This document shows, in pieces, positions 20,012 to 27,945 of a DNA stretch of 64,000 bases. The notes under the pieces were generated by a model that ran no database searches, had not been told where the DNA came from, and worked only from the letters and a program-made list of their open reading frames with translations. The position numbers and the translations under genes are program-made. The DNA comes from Rhodococcus spelaei (GTDB lineage Bacteria > Actinomycetota > Actinomycetes > Mycobacteriales > Mycobacteriaceae). Position 1 is the stretch's first letter; every line of letters starts with the position of its first letter. The stretch covers positions 445,529-509,528 of the forward strand of contig NZ_VIGH01000004.1 in NCBI RefSeq assembly GCF_006704125.1. The letters run 5' to 3'.

Positions 20012-20572
20012 GTGAGTACCCCGCAGCCTGCACCGTCAGGACCGCCGCTTCGCGCGCTCGCGATGGTCCTCATCGCGCTCGCGATCGCCTTCGCGGGCAT
20101 CGGCGCGATGGCCCTGTCCGGCTCGGATTCCGATTCGCAGTCGACCGAGGTCGTCCCCAGCGTGGCGCCCGTCAAGGCGAGTCCGAACAGTCCCGCCGCC
20201 TCGGCACGGCCGACCGTCCCGACCACGGCGCCCGTGGCCTCCCCGACGACGGCCGCGTCGAGCGCAGTCGCCTCCGCCTCGACCGTCGACAAGTCGGCCG
20301 TGTCGGTACGGGTGTTCAACAACAGCACCGTCAGCGGTCTCGCCGCGCAGACCGCGAGCACGCTCGAGTCCGACGGCTGGACGGTGTCCGAGACCGGCAA
20401 CTACAGCACCGGGAACGTCGCCAAGACGACCGTCTTCTACTCGACGTCCTCCGCCGCCGAGAAGCAGGCGGCGGTCGAGATCGCGTCGAAGTTGGGTGTC
20501 ACCGCGGAGCCGCGCTTCTCGGGGATCCAGTCGTCCTCGCCGGGCGTCATCGTGATCGTCACCTCGCCCTAG
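20012..20572 (+). CDS. virR: LytR_C-domain membrane protein, VirR-like (Rv0431)
   Basis: Protein of 186 residues with one N-terminal membrane anchor (about residues 14-36). A Ser/Thr/Ala/Pro-rich linker leads to an extracytoplasmic LytR C-terminal domain ([22 protein letters not shown] through VIVIVTSP). In M. tuberculosis the syntenic VirR/Rv0431 acts at the cell wall and limits vesicle release; the same role here is inferred from domain and position. The GTG start at 20012 fits the anchor. Confidence 0.83.
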   Translation: MSTPQPAPSGPPLRALAMVLIALAIAFAGIGAMALSGSDSDSQSTEVVPSVAPVKASPNSPAASARPTVPTTAPVASPTTAASSAVASASTVDKSAVSVRVFNNSTVSGLAAQTASTLESDGWTVSETGNYSTGNVAKTTVFYSTSSAAEKQAAVEIASKLGVTAEPRFSGIQSSSPGVIVIVTSP

Positions 20573-20696
20573 GGATTCGACGGTCGGGCAGGGGGCCGCG
20601 TGGTCAACTATCGGGCGTCGTAGACCACCGGTCGGCCGGATCGCCCGGCTGGCTATGATCAGAGCACTTTCAGCCCCATCTCGAAGGAGCGGTTTG

Positions 20697-21407
20697 ATGG
20701 CCTTGCTTACCCGACGCGACACGAACACTGCCGGCCGCGTGTCCTGGCGCGTCGTCGCCCCGATGGTCGCGATCGCGGCCGTTGGCCTCACCGCCTGCAG
20801 CAACGGCCAGGAGCCGAGCTCGGTTCCCGGCACCACGCCTGCCGTGTGGACCGGCGTGCCCGCGCCCGCCGGTGCCCCCGGTTCGGGTGGCGGCCCCGGT
20901 GAGGGCGCCTCCGCCGCCGACCGGATCACCTCCCCGCTCAAGGACTCGCACGGCGACGCGGCGGGCACCGTGAGCTTCGTGCAGTCCGGCGACCACCTGG
21001 TGGTCACCGTGTCCGCGCACGGTCTCACCCCCGGCTTCCACGGACTGCACGTCCACTCGGTGGGCAAGTGCGAGACCAACTCGGTGGCCCCCACCGGCGG
21101 CGCGCCCGGCGACTTCCTTTCCGCGGGTGGACATTTCCAGGCCTCGGGCCACACCGGCCACCCGTCCAGCGGCGACCTCGCCTCGCTGCAGGTGCGTCAG
21201 GACGGCTCCGCGGACCTGATGACCACCACCGACACGATCACCATCGAGGAGCTGCGCAACAACGGCGCGGGCACCGCGATCGTCGTGCACGCCGGCGCCG
21301 ACAACTTCGGCAACATCCCGGCCCGGTACGCCCCCGGCGGGCCGGACGAGGAGACGATGAAGACCGGTGACGCCGGTGCTCGCGTCGCCTGTGCAGTCCT
21401 GAAGTAG
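20697..21407 (+). CDS. sodC: Cu,Zn superoxide dismutase lipoprotein
   Basis: Exported lipoprotein of 236 residues; the lipobox LTAC places the lipidated Cys34. The SOD domain shows [10 protein letters not shown] (copper histidines), GGHF and [16 protein letters not shown], and the second disulphide cysteine in ARVACAVL. It would detoxify extracellular superoxide at the cell surface. ATG at 20697 follows AAGGAG; TATGAT at 20653-20658 is a good -10 candidate. Syntenic with Rv0432. Confidence 0.92.
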   Translation: MALLTRRDTNTAGRVSWRVVAPMVAIAAVGLTACSNGQEPSSVPGTTPAVWTGVPAPAGAPGSGGGPGEGASAADRITSPLKDSHGDAAGTVSFVQSGDHLVVTVSAHGLTPGFHGLHVHSVGKCETNSVAPTGGAPGDFLSAGGHFQASGHTGHPSSGDLASLQVRQDGSADLMTTTDTITIEELRNNGAGTAIVVHAGADNFGNIPARYAPGGPDEETMKTGDAGARVACAVLK

Positions 21408-21526
21408 TCGCCCGCGCGGCGCCCGCCGCCGCGTTGTCGTGCCCGACGCCGTGACCGTCGAGATGCTGGCCACATGCCAGTTCCCGGTCGCGGCGTCGGT
21501 GCGTTCGCTGTGGTTGGATCTGCACT

Positions 21527-22651
21527 GTGGCAGTCCACTTCGCCGGTTCACCCCGGCCCACGATCGGCGTCGAGTGGGAGATCGCACTGGTCGACCCGAC
21601 CACCCGCGACCTCTCCAACTCCGCCGCCCAGGTGCTGGCCGCCGCCGACTCCCTCGCCGGGGCGACGCCGCCGCGGCTGCACAAGGAATTCCTGCGCAAC
21701 ACCGTCGAACTCGTCACCGGGATCTGTGCGACCACCGCCGAGGCGATGGACGACCTGGACGAGACCATGCGACTGCTGCGCCGCGCCGCCGCCCGCGAGG
21801 GCGTCGAGTTGATGTGCGCGGGCACTCACCCGTTCGCGCAGTGGTCCGCGCAGCAGGTCACCCCGAACCCGCACTACGACGAGATGATCGAGCGCACCCA
21901 GTGGTGGGGTCGCCAGATGCTGATCTGGGGAGTGCACGTGCACGTCGGGGTGTCCTCGGTGGACCGGGTCTTCCCGATCATCAACGCGCTGCTGGTCAAG
22001 TACCCGCACCTGCTCGCGCTGTCGGCGTCCTCGCCGATGTGGGCGGGCGTCGATACCGGGTACGCCAGCAACCGCGCGCTGATGTTCCAGCAACTGCCCA
22101 CCGCCGGACTGCCGTTCCAGTTCGAAACCTGGTCTCAGTTCGAGGGATTCGTGCACGACCAGATGAAGACCGGTGTCATCGAGCGACTCGGCGCGCTGCA
22201 CTGGGACATTCGCCCGGCGCCGCAGTGGGGCACGATCGAGGTGCGGGTCTGCGACGGTGTCTCCACGGCCGCCGAACTCAGCGCACTCGTCGCGCTGACC
22301 CATTGCCTGGTCGTGCATTTCGACAGGCAGCTCGACGCGGGACTGGAGCTGCCGGGGATGCCGCCGTGGCACGTGCAGGAGAACAAGTGGCGGGCCGCGC
22401 GGTACGGACTGGACGCGGAGATCATCCTCGACGCCGACAGCAACGAGCGCCTCGTGACCGAGGACCTCTACGACCTGCTCGAGCAGCTGCAGCCGATCGC
22501 GCGCGAGCTCGGCTGCGCGGACGAGCTGGCCGCGGTCGCCGACATCCCGCGCCGCGGCGCGTCGTACCAACGCCAGCGCGCGGTCGCGGCGGCCGCGGAC
22601 GGCGACCTGACCGCCGTCGTCGACGCGCTCGTGCGTGAGCTCGACAGTTAA
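21527..22651 (+). CDS. ybdK: Carboxylate-amine ligase, YbdK / GCS2 family
   Basis: ATP-grasp-like glutamate-cysteine ligase family 2 protein of 374 residues. The start TIGVEWEIALVDP carries the metal/substrate glutamates. LHKEFLRNTVELVTGIC, WGVHVHVGV and GTIEVRVCDG are family motifs. Weak glutamate-cysteine ligase activity is known for E. coli YbdK; the physiological substrate is uncertain. GTG at 21527 is the start that preserves the N-terminal strand. Syntenic with Rv0433. Confidence 0.87.
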   Translation: MAVHFAGSPRPTIGVEWEIALVDPTTRDLSNSAAQVLAAADSLAGATPPRLHKEFLRNTVELVTGICATTAEAMDDLDETMRLLRRAAAREGVELMCAGTHPFAQWSAQQVTPNPHYDEMIERTQWWGRQMLIWGVHVHVGVSSVDRVFPIINALLVKYPHLLALSASSPMWAGVDTGYASNRALMFQQLPTAGLPFQFETWSQFEGFVHDQMKTGVIERLGALHWDIRPAPQWGTIEVRVCDGVSTAAELSALVALTHCLVVHFDRQLDAGLELPGMPPWHVQENKWRAARYGLDAEIILDADSNERLVTEDLYDLLEQLQPIARELGCADELAAVADIPRRGASYQRQRAVAAAADGDLTAVVDALVRELDS

Positions 22652-22683
22652 GTCCCTGTTCACGCACCGTTTACTATGTACAG

Positions 22684-24012
22684 GTGCTGATCGACGACTC
22701 GCCCGCCGCTGCGCCGTGGCGACCGTCCCGGAACGGCCGCCCGACCCTGGTCACCATTGCCGTCGTCGTGTTCGTCGCCGTGCTGGTCGCACTTCAGGTC
22801 GTGGCATCGAACAACGGATTCGAGGGTCCGCTGGAGTCGCTCGCCCGGGACTTCGTGGGCACCCCCAAATCGATGTCCGTGCCCTGGGCCGGACTGGCGC
22901 TCGCCCTGGTCGGGCTGACCAACCGGCAGCGGCTGTTCGCGCTCGGCGCGGCGCTGGGACTGGACGTGGCGTTCCTGGTCGGCCGGCTGGCGGCCGACGG
23001 TCCGGTGGCGATCGGTAACGGACCGACCCTGGTGCTCACCGGGATCGGTGTGGTCGCCGCCGTCCGGTGGGCGGGGGAGCGTCGCGCGAGCGCCCTGCGC
23101 GGCGTCGCGCTCGGCGCCCTGCTGATCGTCGCGACGAAGGTCGGGGACGTCTGGCTGCAGATCACCGTGATGACGCGGCCGGCGGTGCTCGACCAGTACG
23201 TCGAGCTGGCCGATCGGGCGCTGGGCAGCCCGTCGTGGGTGATGGGGCAGGTCGTCGACGCGCTCGGCAGTGTCGGTTACGGCGTGCTGCACTGGGTGTA
23301 CATCGAGCTGCCGGTCGCCGCGATCGTGGTCGCGCTCTACCAGCTCCGGAACGGCTTTCCGTCGCACTACCTGGTGCGGACCTTCCTCGCGATCGGGCTG
23401 ATCGGCCCGATCTTCTACCTGCTGTTCCCGGTGGTCGGGCCGGACTTCGCGTACGGCACCGCGGGCGACGGCTCCCAGCTGGCCAACCTGTGGCCGACCA
23501 TCGTGCCGACCGGGACCGACCCGTCGTCGTTCGTGTTCGACAGCCCCGCGCCGCGCAACTGCATGCCCAGCCTGCACACCGCCTGGGCGATGTCGATCTT
23601 CATCCACTCCCGTCGCGGTCCGCGGTGGCTGCGCTGGGGTGGCGCCTTCTGGCTGGCGTGCACGCTGATGGCGACACTCGGCTTCGGCTACCACTACGGC
23701 GTCGACCTCGTCGCCGGCGCAGTGCTGTGCCTGACCCTCGAGTCGGCGCTGCGCGACCCCGAGCGGGGCTGGGGCCGGTTCCGGGTGCGGCTGGTGGTCG
23801 GCGGGGCGGTCGCGTTCGCTGCCCTGCTCGCGAGTTACCGGTACCTGGCCGTCCCGATCGCGGCGTACCCGGTGATCTCGGCGCCGCTGATCCTCGGGTT
23901 GCTCGTCGGTGTGTCCGTCGCGTTCTATGCGAGCTTCTTCGCGGCCCCGGAGTCCGCGTTGGGGCGCTGGGGCGGGCAACGCGCTCAGGAGCCGGCTCCC
24001 GTCGCGAGTTAG
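22684..24012 (+). CDS. PAP2-superfamily membrane phosphatase
   Basis: Integral membrane protein of 442 residues with roughly ten hydrophobic segments. The C-terminal half carries PAP2 motifs NCMPSLHTAWAMS (catalytic Ser-x-x-His) and FGYHYGVDLVAGAVL (last catalytic His-x-x-x-Asp). The N-terminal half is an additional membrane domain. Such proteins act on lipid-linked phosphates or transfer phospho-head groups at the outer membrane face. GTG at 22684. A degenerate palindromic element overlaps its stop codon. Confidence 0.82.
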   Translation: MLIDDSPAAAPWRPSRNGRPTLVTIAVVVFVAVLVALQVVASNNGFEGPLESLARDFVGTPKSMSVPWAGLALALVGLTNRQRLFALGAALGLDVAFLVGRLAADGPVAIGNGPTLVLTGIGVVAAVRWAGERRASALRGVALGALLIVATKVGDVWLQITVMTRPAVLDQYVELADRALGSPSWVMGQVVDALGSVGYGVLHWVYIELPVAAIVVALYQLRNGFPSHYLVRTFLAIGLIGPIFYLLFPVVGPDFAYGTAGDGSQLANLWPTIVPTGTDPSSFVFDSPAPRNCMPSLHTAWAMSIFIHSRRGPRWLRWGGAFWLACTLMATLGFGYHYGVDLVAGAVLCLTLESALRDPERGWGRFRVRLVVGGAVAFAALLASYRYLAVPIAAYPVISAPLILGLLVGVSVAFYASFFAAPESALGRWGGQRAQEPAPVAS

Positions 24013-24063
24013 TTGTTCTGGTAGGAATTGTTGCGAAGATCGCCTGAAAACGACTAGCGCGCG
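24003..24063. repeat. Palindromic element, copy A (degenerate)
   Basis: The arms GCGAGTTAGTTGTT (24004-24017) and AACGACTAGCGCGC (24049-24062) are complementary at 11 of 14 positions and overlap the PAP2 gene stop. Its right half shares TGAAAACGACTAGC with copy B at 24511-24571, and the overall layout is the same. Confidence 0.6.
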
Positions 24064-24145
24064 GCTAGGTTGCCGCGATGGGCCACGAATCGAAGCCGCC
24101 GTTCGGTCCGATCCGACGGTCGACCCTGCTGCAATCGGTGACGCC

Positions 24146-24505
24146 ATGGCAGATCTCCCGCGGGGTGCCGAGTCGCCGTGGGAGACCCGTACTCGACTAC
24201 TCGTGGTGCGCGCGGGATTCGACAAACCGGACACCCAGTTCCTTCTCGTGGACGACAGGGGCCGGCTGGTCGCCCAGGTGGACATGGCCTGGCCGGAGTA
24301 TCGGGTGGTGCTCGAGTACGACGGCGACCTTCACCGTGAGCGCGACCGGTACGCCCGGGACGTCAGGCGTCGCAACAGCATTCGTCGCCTCGGCTGGGAC
24401 GTGGTGGTCGCAACGAAGGAGTTGGTCGTGCGGCACCCGGACGAACTGCTCGAACGGGTGGCGTCGGCGTTGCTGGCCGGGGGCGCGACCGACCTGCCGA
24501 TCTGA
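24146..24505 (+). pseudogene. C-terminal fragment of a DUF559-type (Vsr-like nuclease fold) protein
   Basis: From ATG 24146 there are 119 codons. ETRTRLLVVRAGFDKPDTQF, VDMAWPEYRVVLEYDGDLH and RNSIRRLGWDVVVATKELV match the end of actinobacterial DUF559 proteins, with the conserved E-Y-D nuclease-like core. Full-length relatives are about 270-310 residues and carry an N-terminal domain missing here. The open frame runs back into the PAP2 gene without recognisable homology. Flanking palindromic repeats suggest a deletion or rearrangement. A functional short protein cannot be excluded. Confidence 0.6.
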
Positions 24506-24510
24506 GTCTC

Positions 24511-24571
24511 CGCGAGCTAGTCGTTGTGATGTGGTTCCGTGTCGAAATCGTGTGAAAACGACTAGCTCGCG
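24511..24571. repeat. Palindromic element, copy B (perfect arms)
   Basis: The 15-bp perfect arms CGCGAGCTAGTCGTT (24511-24525) and AACGACTAGCTCGCG (24557-24571) enclose 31 bases. It lies between the convergent DUF559 fragment and mrpG, so it may also work as a terminator. It matches copy A in length and arm sequence. Confidence 0.75.
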
Positions 24572-24577
24572 ACGCGA

Positions 24578-24919
24578 CTACTCGCGCTCGTCGGGGCGCT
24601 CGAGCTCCCCGACGATTCCCAACCCGTCCCGGCCGCGCTGCTCCCGGTACGCCACCCGACCGACGGTGTGTGCGATCACCGGCGCGGTCAGCAAGGTGAA
24701 CAGTCCGACCAGGATCAGCATCCAGATGTCGACGTTGCCGCGCAGCCGGATCACCGCGCCGATCAGCACCAGCACCAGGCCGATCACCTGCGGCTTGGTC
24801 GCGGCGTGCATGCGCGAGAGGGTGTCCGGGAAGCGCACGATCCCGATCGCGGCGGTCATGGCGAGGAGCGCGCCGAGCAGGATCGCGACGGCGGCGACGA
24901 CGTCCAGCACGGCGCTCAC
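24578..24919 (-). CDS. mrpG: Mrp cation/proton antiporter subunit G
   Basis: Membrane protein of 113 residues with three hydrophobic helices; the segment IGIVRFPDTLSRMHAATKPQVIG is the hallmark of MnhG/MrpG. GTG start overlaps the mrpF stop. Last gene of the minus-strand mrpA-C-D-E-F-G operon, which encodes the multi-subunit Na+(Li+)/H+ antiporter of the cytoplasmic membrane. Confidence 0.92.
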   Translation of the reverse strand: MSAVLDVVAAVAILLGALLAMTAAIGIVRFPDTLSRMHAATKPQVIGLVLVLIGAVIRLRGNVDIWMLILVGLFTLLTAPVIAHTVGRVAYREQRGRDGLGIVGELERPDERE

Positions 24920-25176
24920 TGGTCGTCACGCACCCGGAAGCGGGCCACCGACACCGAGCCGACGAAGCCGACCAGGGACAGTGCGACGATGGCCGGTACC
25001 AGCGTGGTGTCCATGCTGAACGCCGCCCACACGGACAGCCCGCAGATCGCGACCGCGACCAGGGTGTCCATCGCGACCAGCCGGTCCAGCGTGGCCGGGC
25101 CGGCGAGCAGCCGGTACGAGGTCATCACCGCGGCGACGGAGAGCATCACCCCGGCGATCACGAGCACTGTCGTCAT
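24916..25176 (-). CDS. mrpF: Mrp antiporter subunit F
   Basis: Protein of 86 residues with three membrane helices. YRLLAGPATLDRLVAMDTLVAVAI is the MnhF/MrpF signature, including the conserved aspartate pair. It is coupled by 4-base overlaps to mrpE upstream and mrpG downstream. Confidence 0.92.
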   Translation of the reverse strand: MTTVLVIAGVMLSVAAVMTSYRLLAGPATLDRLVAMDTLVAVAICGLSVWAAFSMDTTLVPAIVALSLVGFVGSVSVARFRVRDDQ

Positions 25177-25745
25177 GGCTGGTCCTCCCTGGCGGTGGGG
25201 TCGAAGGCGGGGTTGTGCTCGTGCCAGGGCGAGGGCTGCCACTCGTCGTCCCGCTCGAACGAGGCGATGAACAGCCGCTCCAGTTGGCGCACCGTGCGGT
25301 AGAACTGGTCGACGGCCTTGTCGGTGCCGACGTCCAGCACGTGCACGTACACGGTCCGCTTGACCTGGTCGACCTCGAGCACCATGGTGCCGGGGATCAG
25401 GTTGAGCACGTCGATGCACAGGGTCAGCACCAGGTCCGACTTGATCGCGAGCCGGCACCGCAACACCCCGGTCATCGGGGCCGGACCGGGCCGCACCGCG
25501 AGCCACGCGACCTGCGCGCTGGACTGGGCGGCGTACACGATGCACAGTCCGACCAGCTTGACGATCGACCACGGGTGGATACGTCCCTCGACCGGCACCC
25601 GCGGCAGTGGCAGCAGGGCCATGATCAGCAGTCCGACGCCGAGGCCGCCGAGAATGTTCGCGACGGAGACGTTTCCCCACAACAGCACCCAGACGACGGT
25701 CAGCCAGATCAGCACCCCGACCCGGACCACGCGTTCGCGGTTCAC
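25173..25745 (-). CDS. mrpE: Mrp antiporter subunit E
   Basis: Protein of 190 residues. Two or three N-terminal helices include WGNVSVANILGGLGVG. The conserved cytoplasmic segment VLRCRLAIKSDLVLTLCIDVLNLIPGTMVLEV is diagnostic of MrpE. A hydrophilic tail of about 50 residues (QFYRTVRQLERLFIASFE onward) is longer than the minimal family. The GTG start overlaps mrpD (GTGA). Confidence 0.9.
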   Translation of the reverse strand: MNRERVVRVGVLIWLTVVWVLLWGNVSVANILGGLGVGLLIMALLPLPRVPVEGRIHPWSIVKLVGLCIVYAAQSSAQVAWLAVRPGPAPMTGVLRCRLAIKSDLVLTLCIDVLNLIPGTMVLEVDQVKRTVYVHVLDVGTDKAVDQFYRTVRQLERLFIASFERDDEWQPSPWHEHNPAFDPTAREDQP

Positions 25746-27364
25746 CGGCCACCTCCCGCCGCGGTCGGCGTCTCGCCGTGGCCGGGGCCGAGCACCGCGT
25801 CGATGTAGATCGAGCGGTCCTGCAGGTCCACCGCGGCCCGGTCGGTGATGTCGATGATCTGGCCGGCGAACACGGTCAGGGCGATCCCGACCGCGACCAG
25901 CGCGATGGTGGGCACCAGCATCAGCATGGGCATCTTCCCGACGTCGGCGCGGTCGTCGAACGCGATGTCCTCCTCGGACTCGTCGATCAGCGCGGACGGG
26001 CTGACGTCGGCCAGGTCGCCCTCGGGGGCGTCGGCGCGCGCCCGCCAGAATGCCTTGGTCCAGACCCGGGCCACCACGTACAGGGTGAGCAGGCTGGTGA
26101 CGGTGCCGCCCGCGACCAGCACCCAGGACAGCACGCTCGGGTGCGCGGCGCCGGCCTGCAGCAGCGCGATCTTGCCGATGAACCCGGAGAACGGCGGGAT
26201 GCCGCCCAGGTTCAGCGCGGGCACCAGGAACACGATGGCCAGCACCGGGCTCGCCGCGGCCAGCCCGCCGAGCCGGCGCAGCGAGGACGAGCCGGCCTGC
26301 CGTTCGATCAGCCCGACCACCAGGAACAGGGTGGTCTGCACGAGGATGTGGTGCGCGACGTAGAAGATCGCGCCGGACAGCCCCTGCTCGGTGGACAGGG
26401 CGATGCCGAACACCATGTACCCGATGTGGCTGACCAGGGTGAACGAGAGCAGTCGCTTGATGTCGGACTGGGCGATCGCGCCGAGGATGCCGACCACCAT
26501 GGTCAGCAGGCCGCACACCATCAGCACGTTGTCGAGTTCGCCGTTCGGGAACAGTAGTGAGTGTGCCCGGATGATCGCGTACACACCGACCTTGGTGAGC
26601 AGGCCGGCGAAGACCGCGGTAACCGGCGCAGGCGCGGTCGGGTACGAGTCGGGCAGCCACGTCGACAGCGGGAACACCGCGGCCTTGATGCCGAACGCAA
26701 CGAGCAGCACGCCGAAGATCGCGGTCCGCGTGCCGGTCGGGATGTCGTCCAGGCGCAGCGCCATCTGGGCCAGGTTCAGCGTGCCGGTCGCGCCGTACGC
26801 GAACGCGATGCCGACCAGGAAGATCAGCGACGAGACCATCGAGACCATCACGTACGAGACACCGGCGCGCACCCGGTCGGCACTGGCACCGAGGGTCAGC
26901 AACACGAACGACGCGGCGAGCAGCACCTCGAACCCGACGTACAGGTTGAACAGGTCCCCGGCGAGGAACGCGTTGGAGATGCCCGCGGTCAGGGCCAGAT
27001 ACGTCGGCAGGAAGATCGACACCGGTTGGCGTTCGGTGCCGTCGTGGATGCCCTGCCCGACCGCGAAGCCCATGACGGCGAGCAGCACGATGTACGAGAC
27101 GACCAGCATGATCGCCGACAGCCGGTCCACGACCAGGGTGATCCCGATCGGCGAGTCCCAGCCACCGACCTGCAGCGCCGAGATGCCGTCCCGGTCGGCG
27201 AGGTAGAGCAGCGCGCAGGACACGATCAGTCCGAGCACCAGCGCGAGCATGGTGACCGCGCGCTGGAACCGGGGCTTGCGCCCGCCGACCAGGGTCACGG
27301 CGGCGGCCAGCATCGGGATGAGCACGGGCAGCGGGGTCAGCGTGCTGATGTCGGGCAGCGTCAC
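25742..27364 (-). CDS. mrpD: Mrp antiporter subunit D
   Basis: Proton-translocating subunit of 540 residues, homologous to complex I NuoM/NuoN. It has about 14 helices, with GLLTKVGVYAIIR, SHIGYMVFGIAL and a lysine-containing discontinuous helix in GIKAAVFPLSTWLPDSYPTAP. A charged loop (residues about 440-470, rich in Asp/Glu) interrupts the last helices. The GTG start overlaps mrpC. Confidence 0.93.
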   Translation of the reverse strand: MTLPDISTLTPLPVLIPMLAAAVTLVGGRKPRFQRAVTMLALVLGLIVSCALLYLADRDGISALQVGGWDSPIGITLVVDRLSAIMLVVSYIVLLAVMGFAVGQGIHDGTERQPVSIFLPTYLALTAGISNAFLAGDLFNLYVGFEVLLAASFVLLTLGASADRVRAGVSYVMVSMVSSLIFLVGIAFAYGATGTLNLAQMALRLDDIPTGTRTAIFGVLLVAFGIKAAVFPLSTWLPDSYPTAPAPVTAVFAGLLTKVGVYAIIRAHSLLFPNGELDNVLMVCGLLTMVVGILGAIAQSDIKRLLSFTLVSHIGYMVFGIALSTEQGLSGAIFYVAHHILVQTTLFLVVGLIERQAGSSSLRRLGGLAAASPVLAIVFLVPALNLGGIPPFSGFIGKIALLQAGAAHPSVLSWVLVAGGTVTSLLTLYVVARVWTKAFWRARADAPEGDLADVSPSALIDESEEDIAFDDRADVGKMPMLMLVPTIALVAVGIALTVFAGQIIDITDRAAVDLQDRSIYIDAVLGPGHGETPTAAGGGR

Positions 27365-27945
27365 CGGCGGTCACCGCCCGGCGTCCGCACCGGGTCGTCG
27401 CCGTCCGGGTCGAACTCGTCGAAGTCGCCTTCGCGCAGGTCCTCGTACACCTCGAGGTCTTCGAGGTTGGTGAGCTGTTCGAGGGGGATGGGGTTGCCCT
27501 TGTCGTCGAAGGCGTCACCGCTGAAGGTGGAGTCGCCGGTGATCGGGTCGTCGGAGCGGTCGTGGTCCGGGGCCTCGGCGGGGGACCGCCGACGCAGCAC
27601 CTTGGTGTCCTCGGGGTCGTTGTCGACGGCGTCCTTGGTGTTGATCTTGTAGGACCGGTACGCCAAGGCCAGCACGAACGCGGCGATGCCCATCGTGATG
27701 ACGATCGCGGTCAGGACCATCGCCTGCGCCAACGGGTCGGCCATGCTGTCGTAGACGGCATTGGACCGGCCGACGATCGGCGCGCTGCCGGGCGGCCCGC
27801 CGACCGTGAGGATCAGCAGGTTCACGCCGTTGCCGAACAGCAGCAGGCCCAGCAGCATCTTGGTGATACTGCGTTCGAGCAGCAGGTACACCCCGCACGC
27901 GACGAGGATGCCGACCACGACCAGGAAGCCGAGGTTCGCGTTCAT
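27361..27945 (-). CDS. mrpC: Mrp antiporter subunit C with long acidic tail
   Basis: NuoK-like subunit. Residues 1-105 carry three helices with VYLLLERSITKMLLGLLLFGNGVNLL and AMVLTAIVITMGIAAFVLAL, the MnhC signature. Residues 106-194 are a hydrophilic, strongly acidic extension (LEDLEVYEDLREGDFDEF) absent from short MnhC proteins, possibly an actinobacterial cytoplasmic regulatory tail. ATG overlaps the mrpA stop. Confidence 0.9.
   Translation of the reverse strand: MNANLGFLVVVGILVACGVYLLLERSITKMLLGLLLFGNGVNLLILTVGGPPGSAPIVGRSNAVYDSMADPLAQAMVLTAIVITMGIAAFVLALAYRSYKINTKDAVDNDPEDTKVLRRRSPAEAPDHDRSDDPITGDSTFSGDAFDDKGNPIPLEQLTNLEDLEVYEDLREGDFDEFDPDGDDPVRTPGGDRR

Noticed and set aside
24916-25752. 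278-codon frame covering mrpF and mrpE on the minus strand
   Set aside because: Only the last 86 codons are MrpF; the rest is out of frame with the real mrpE.
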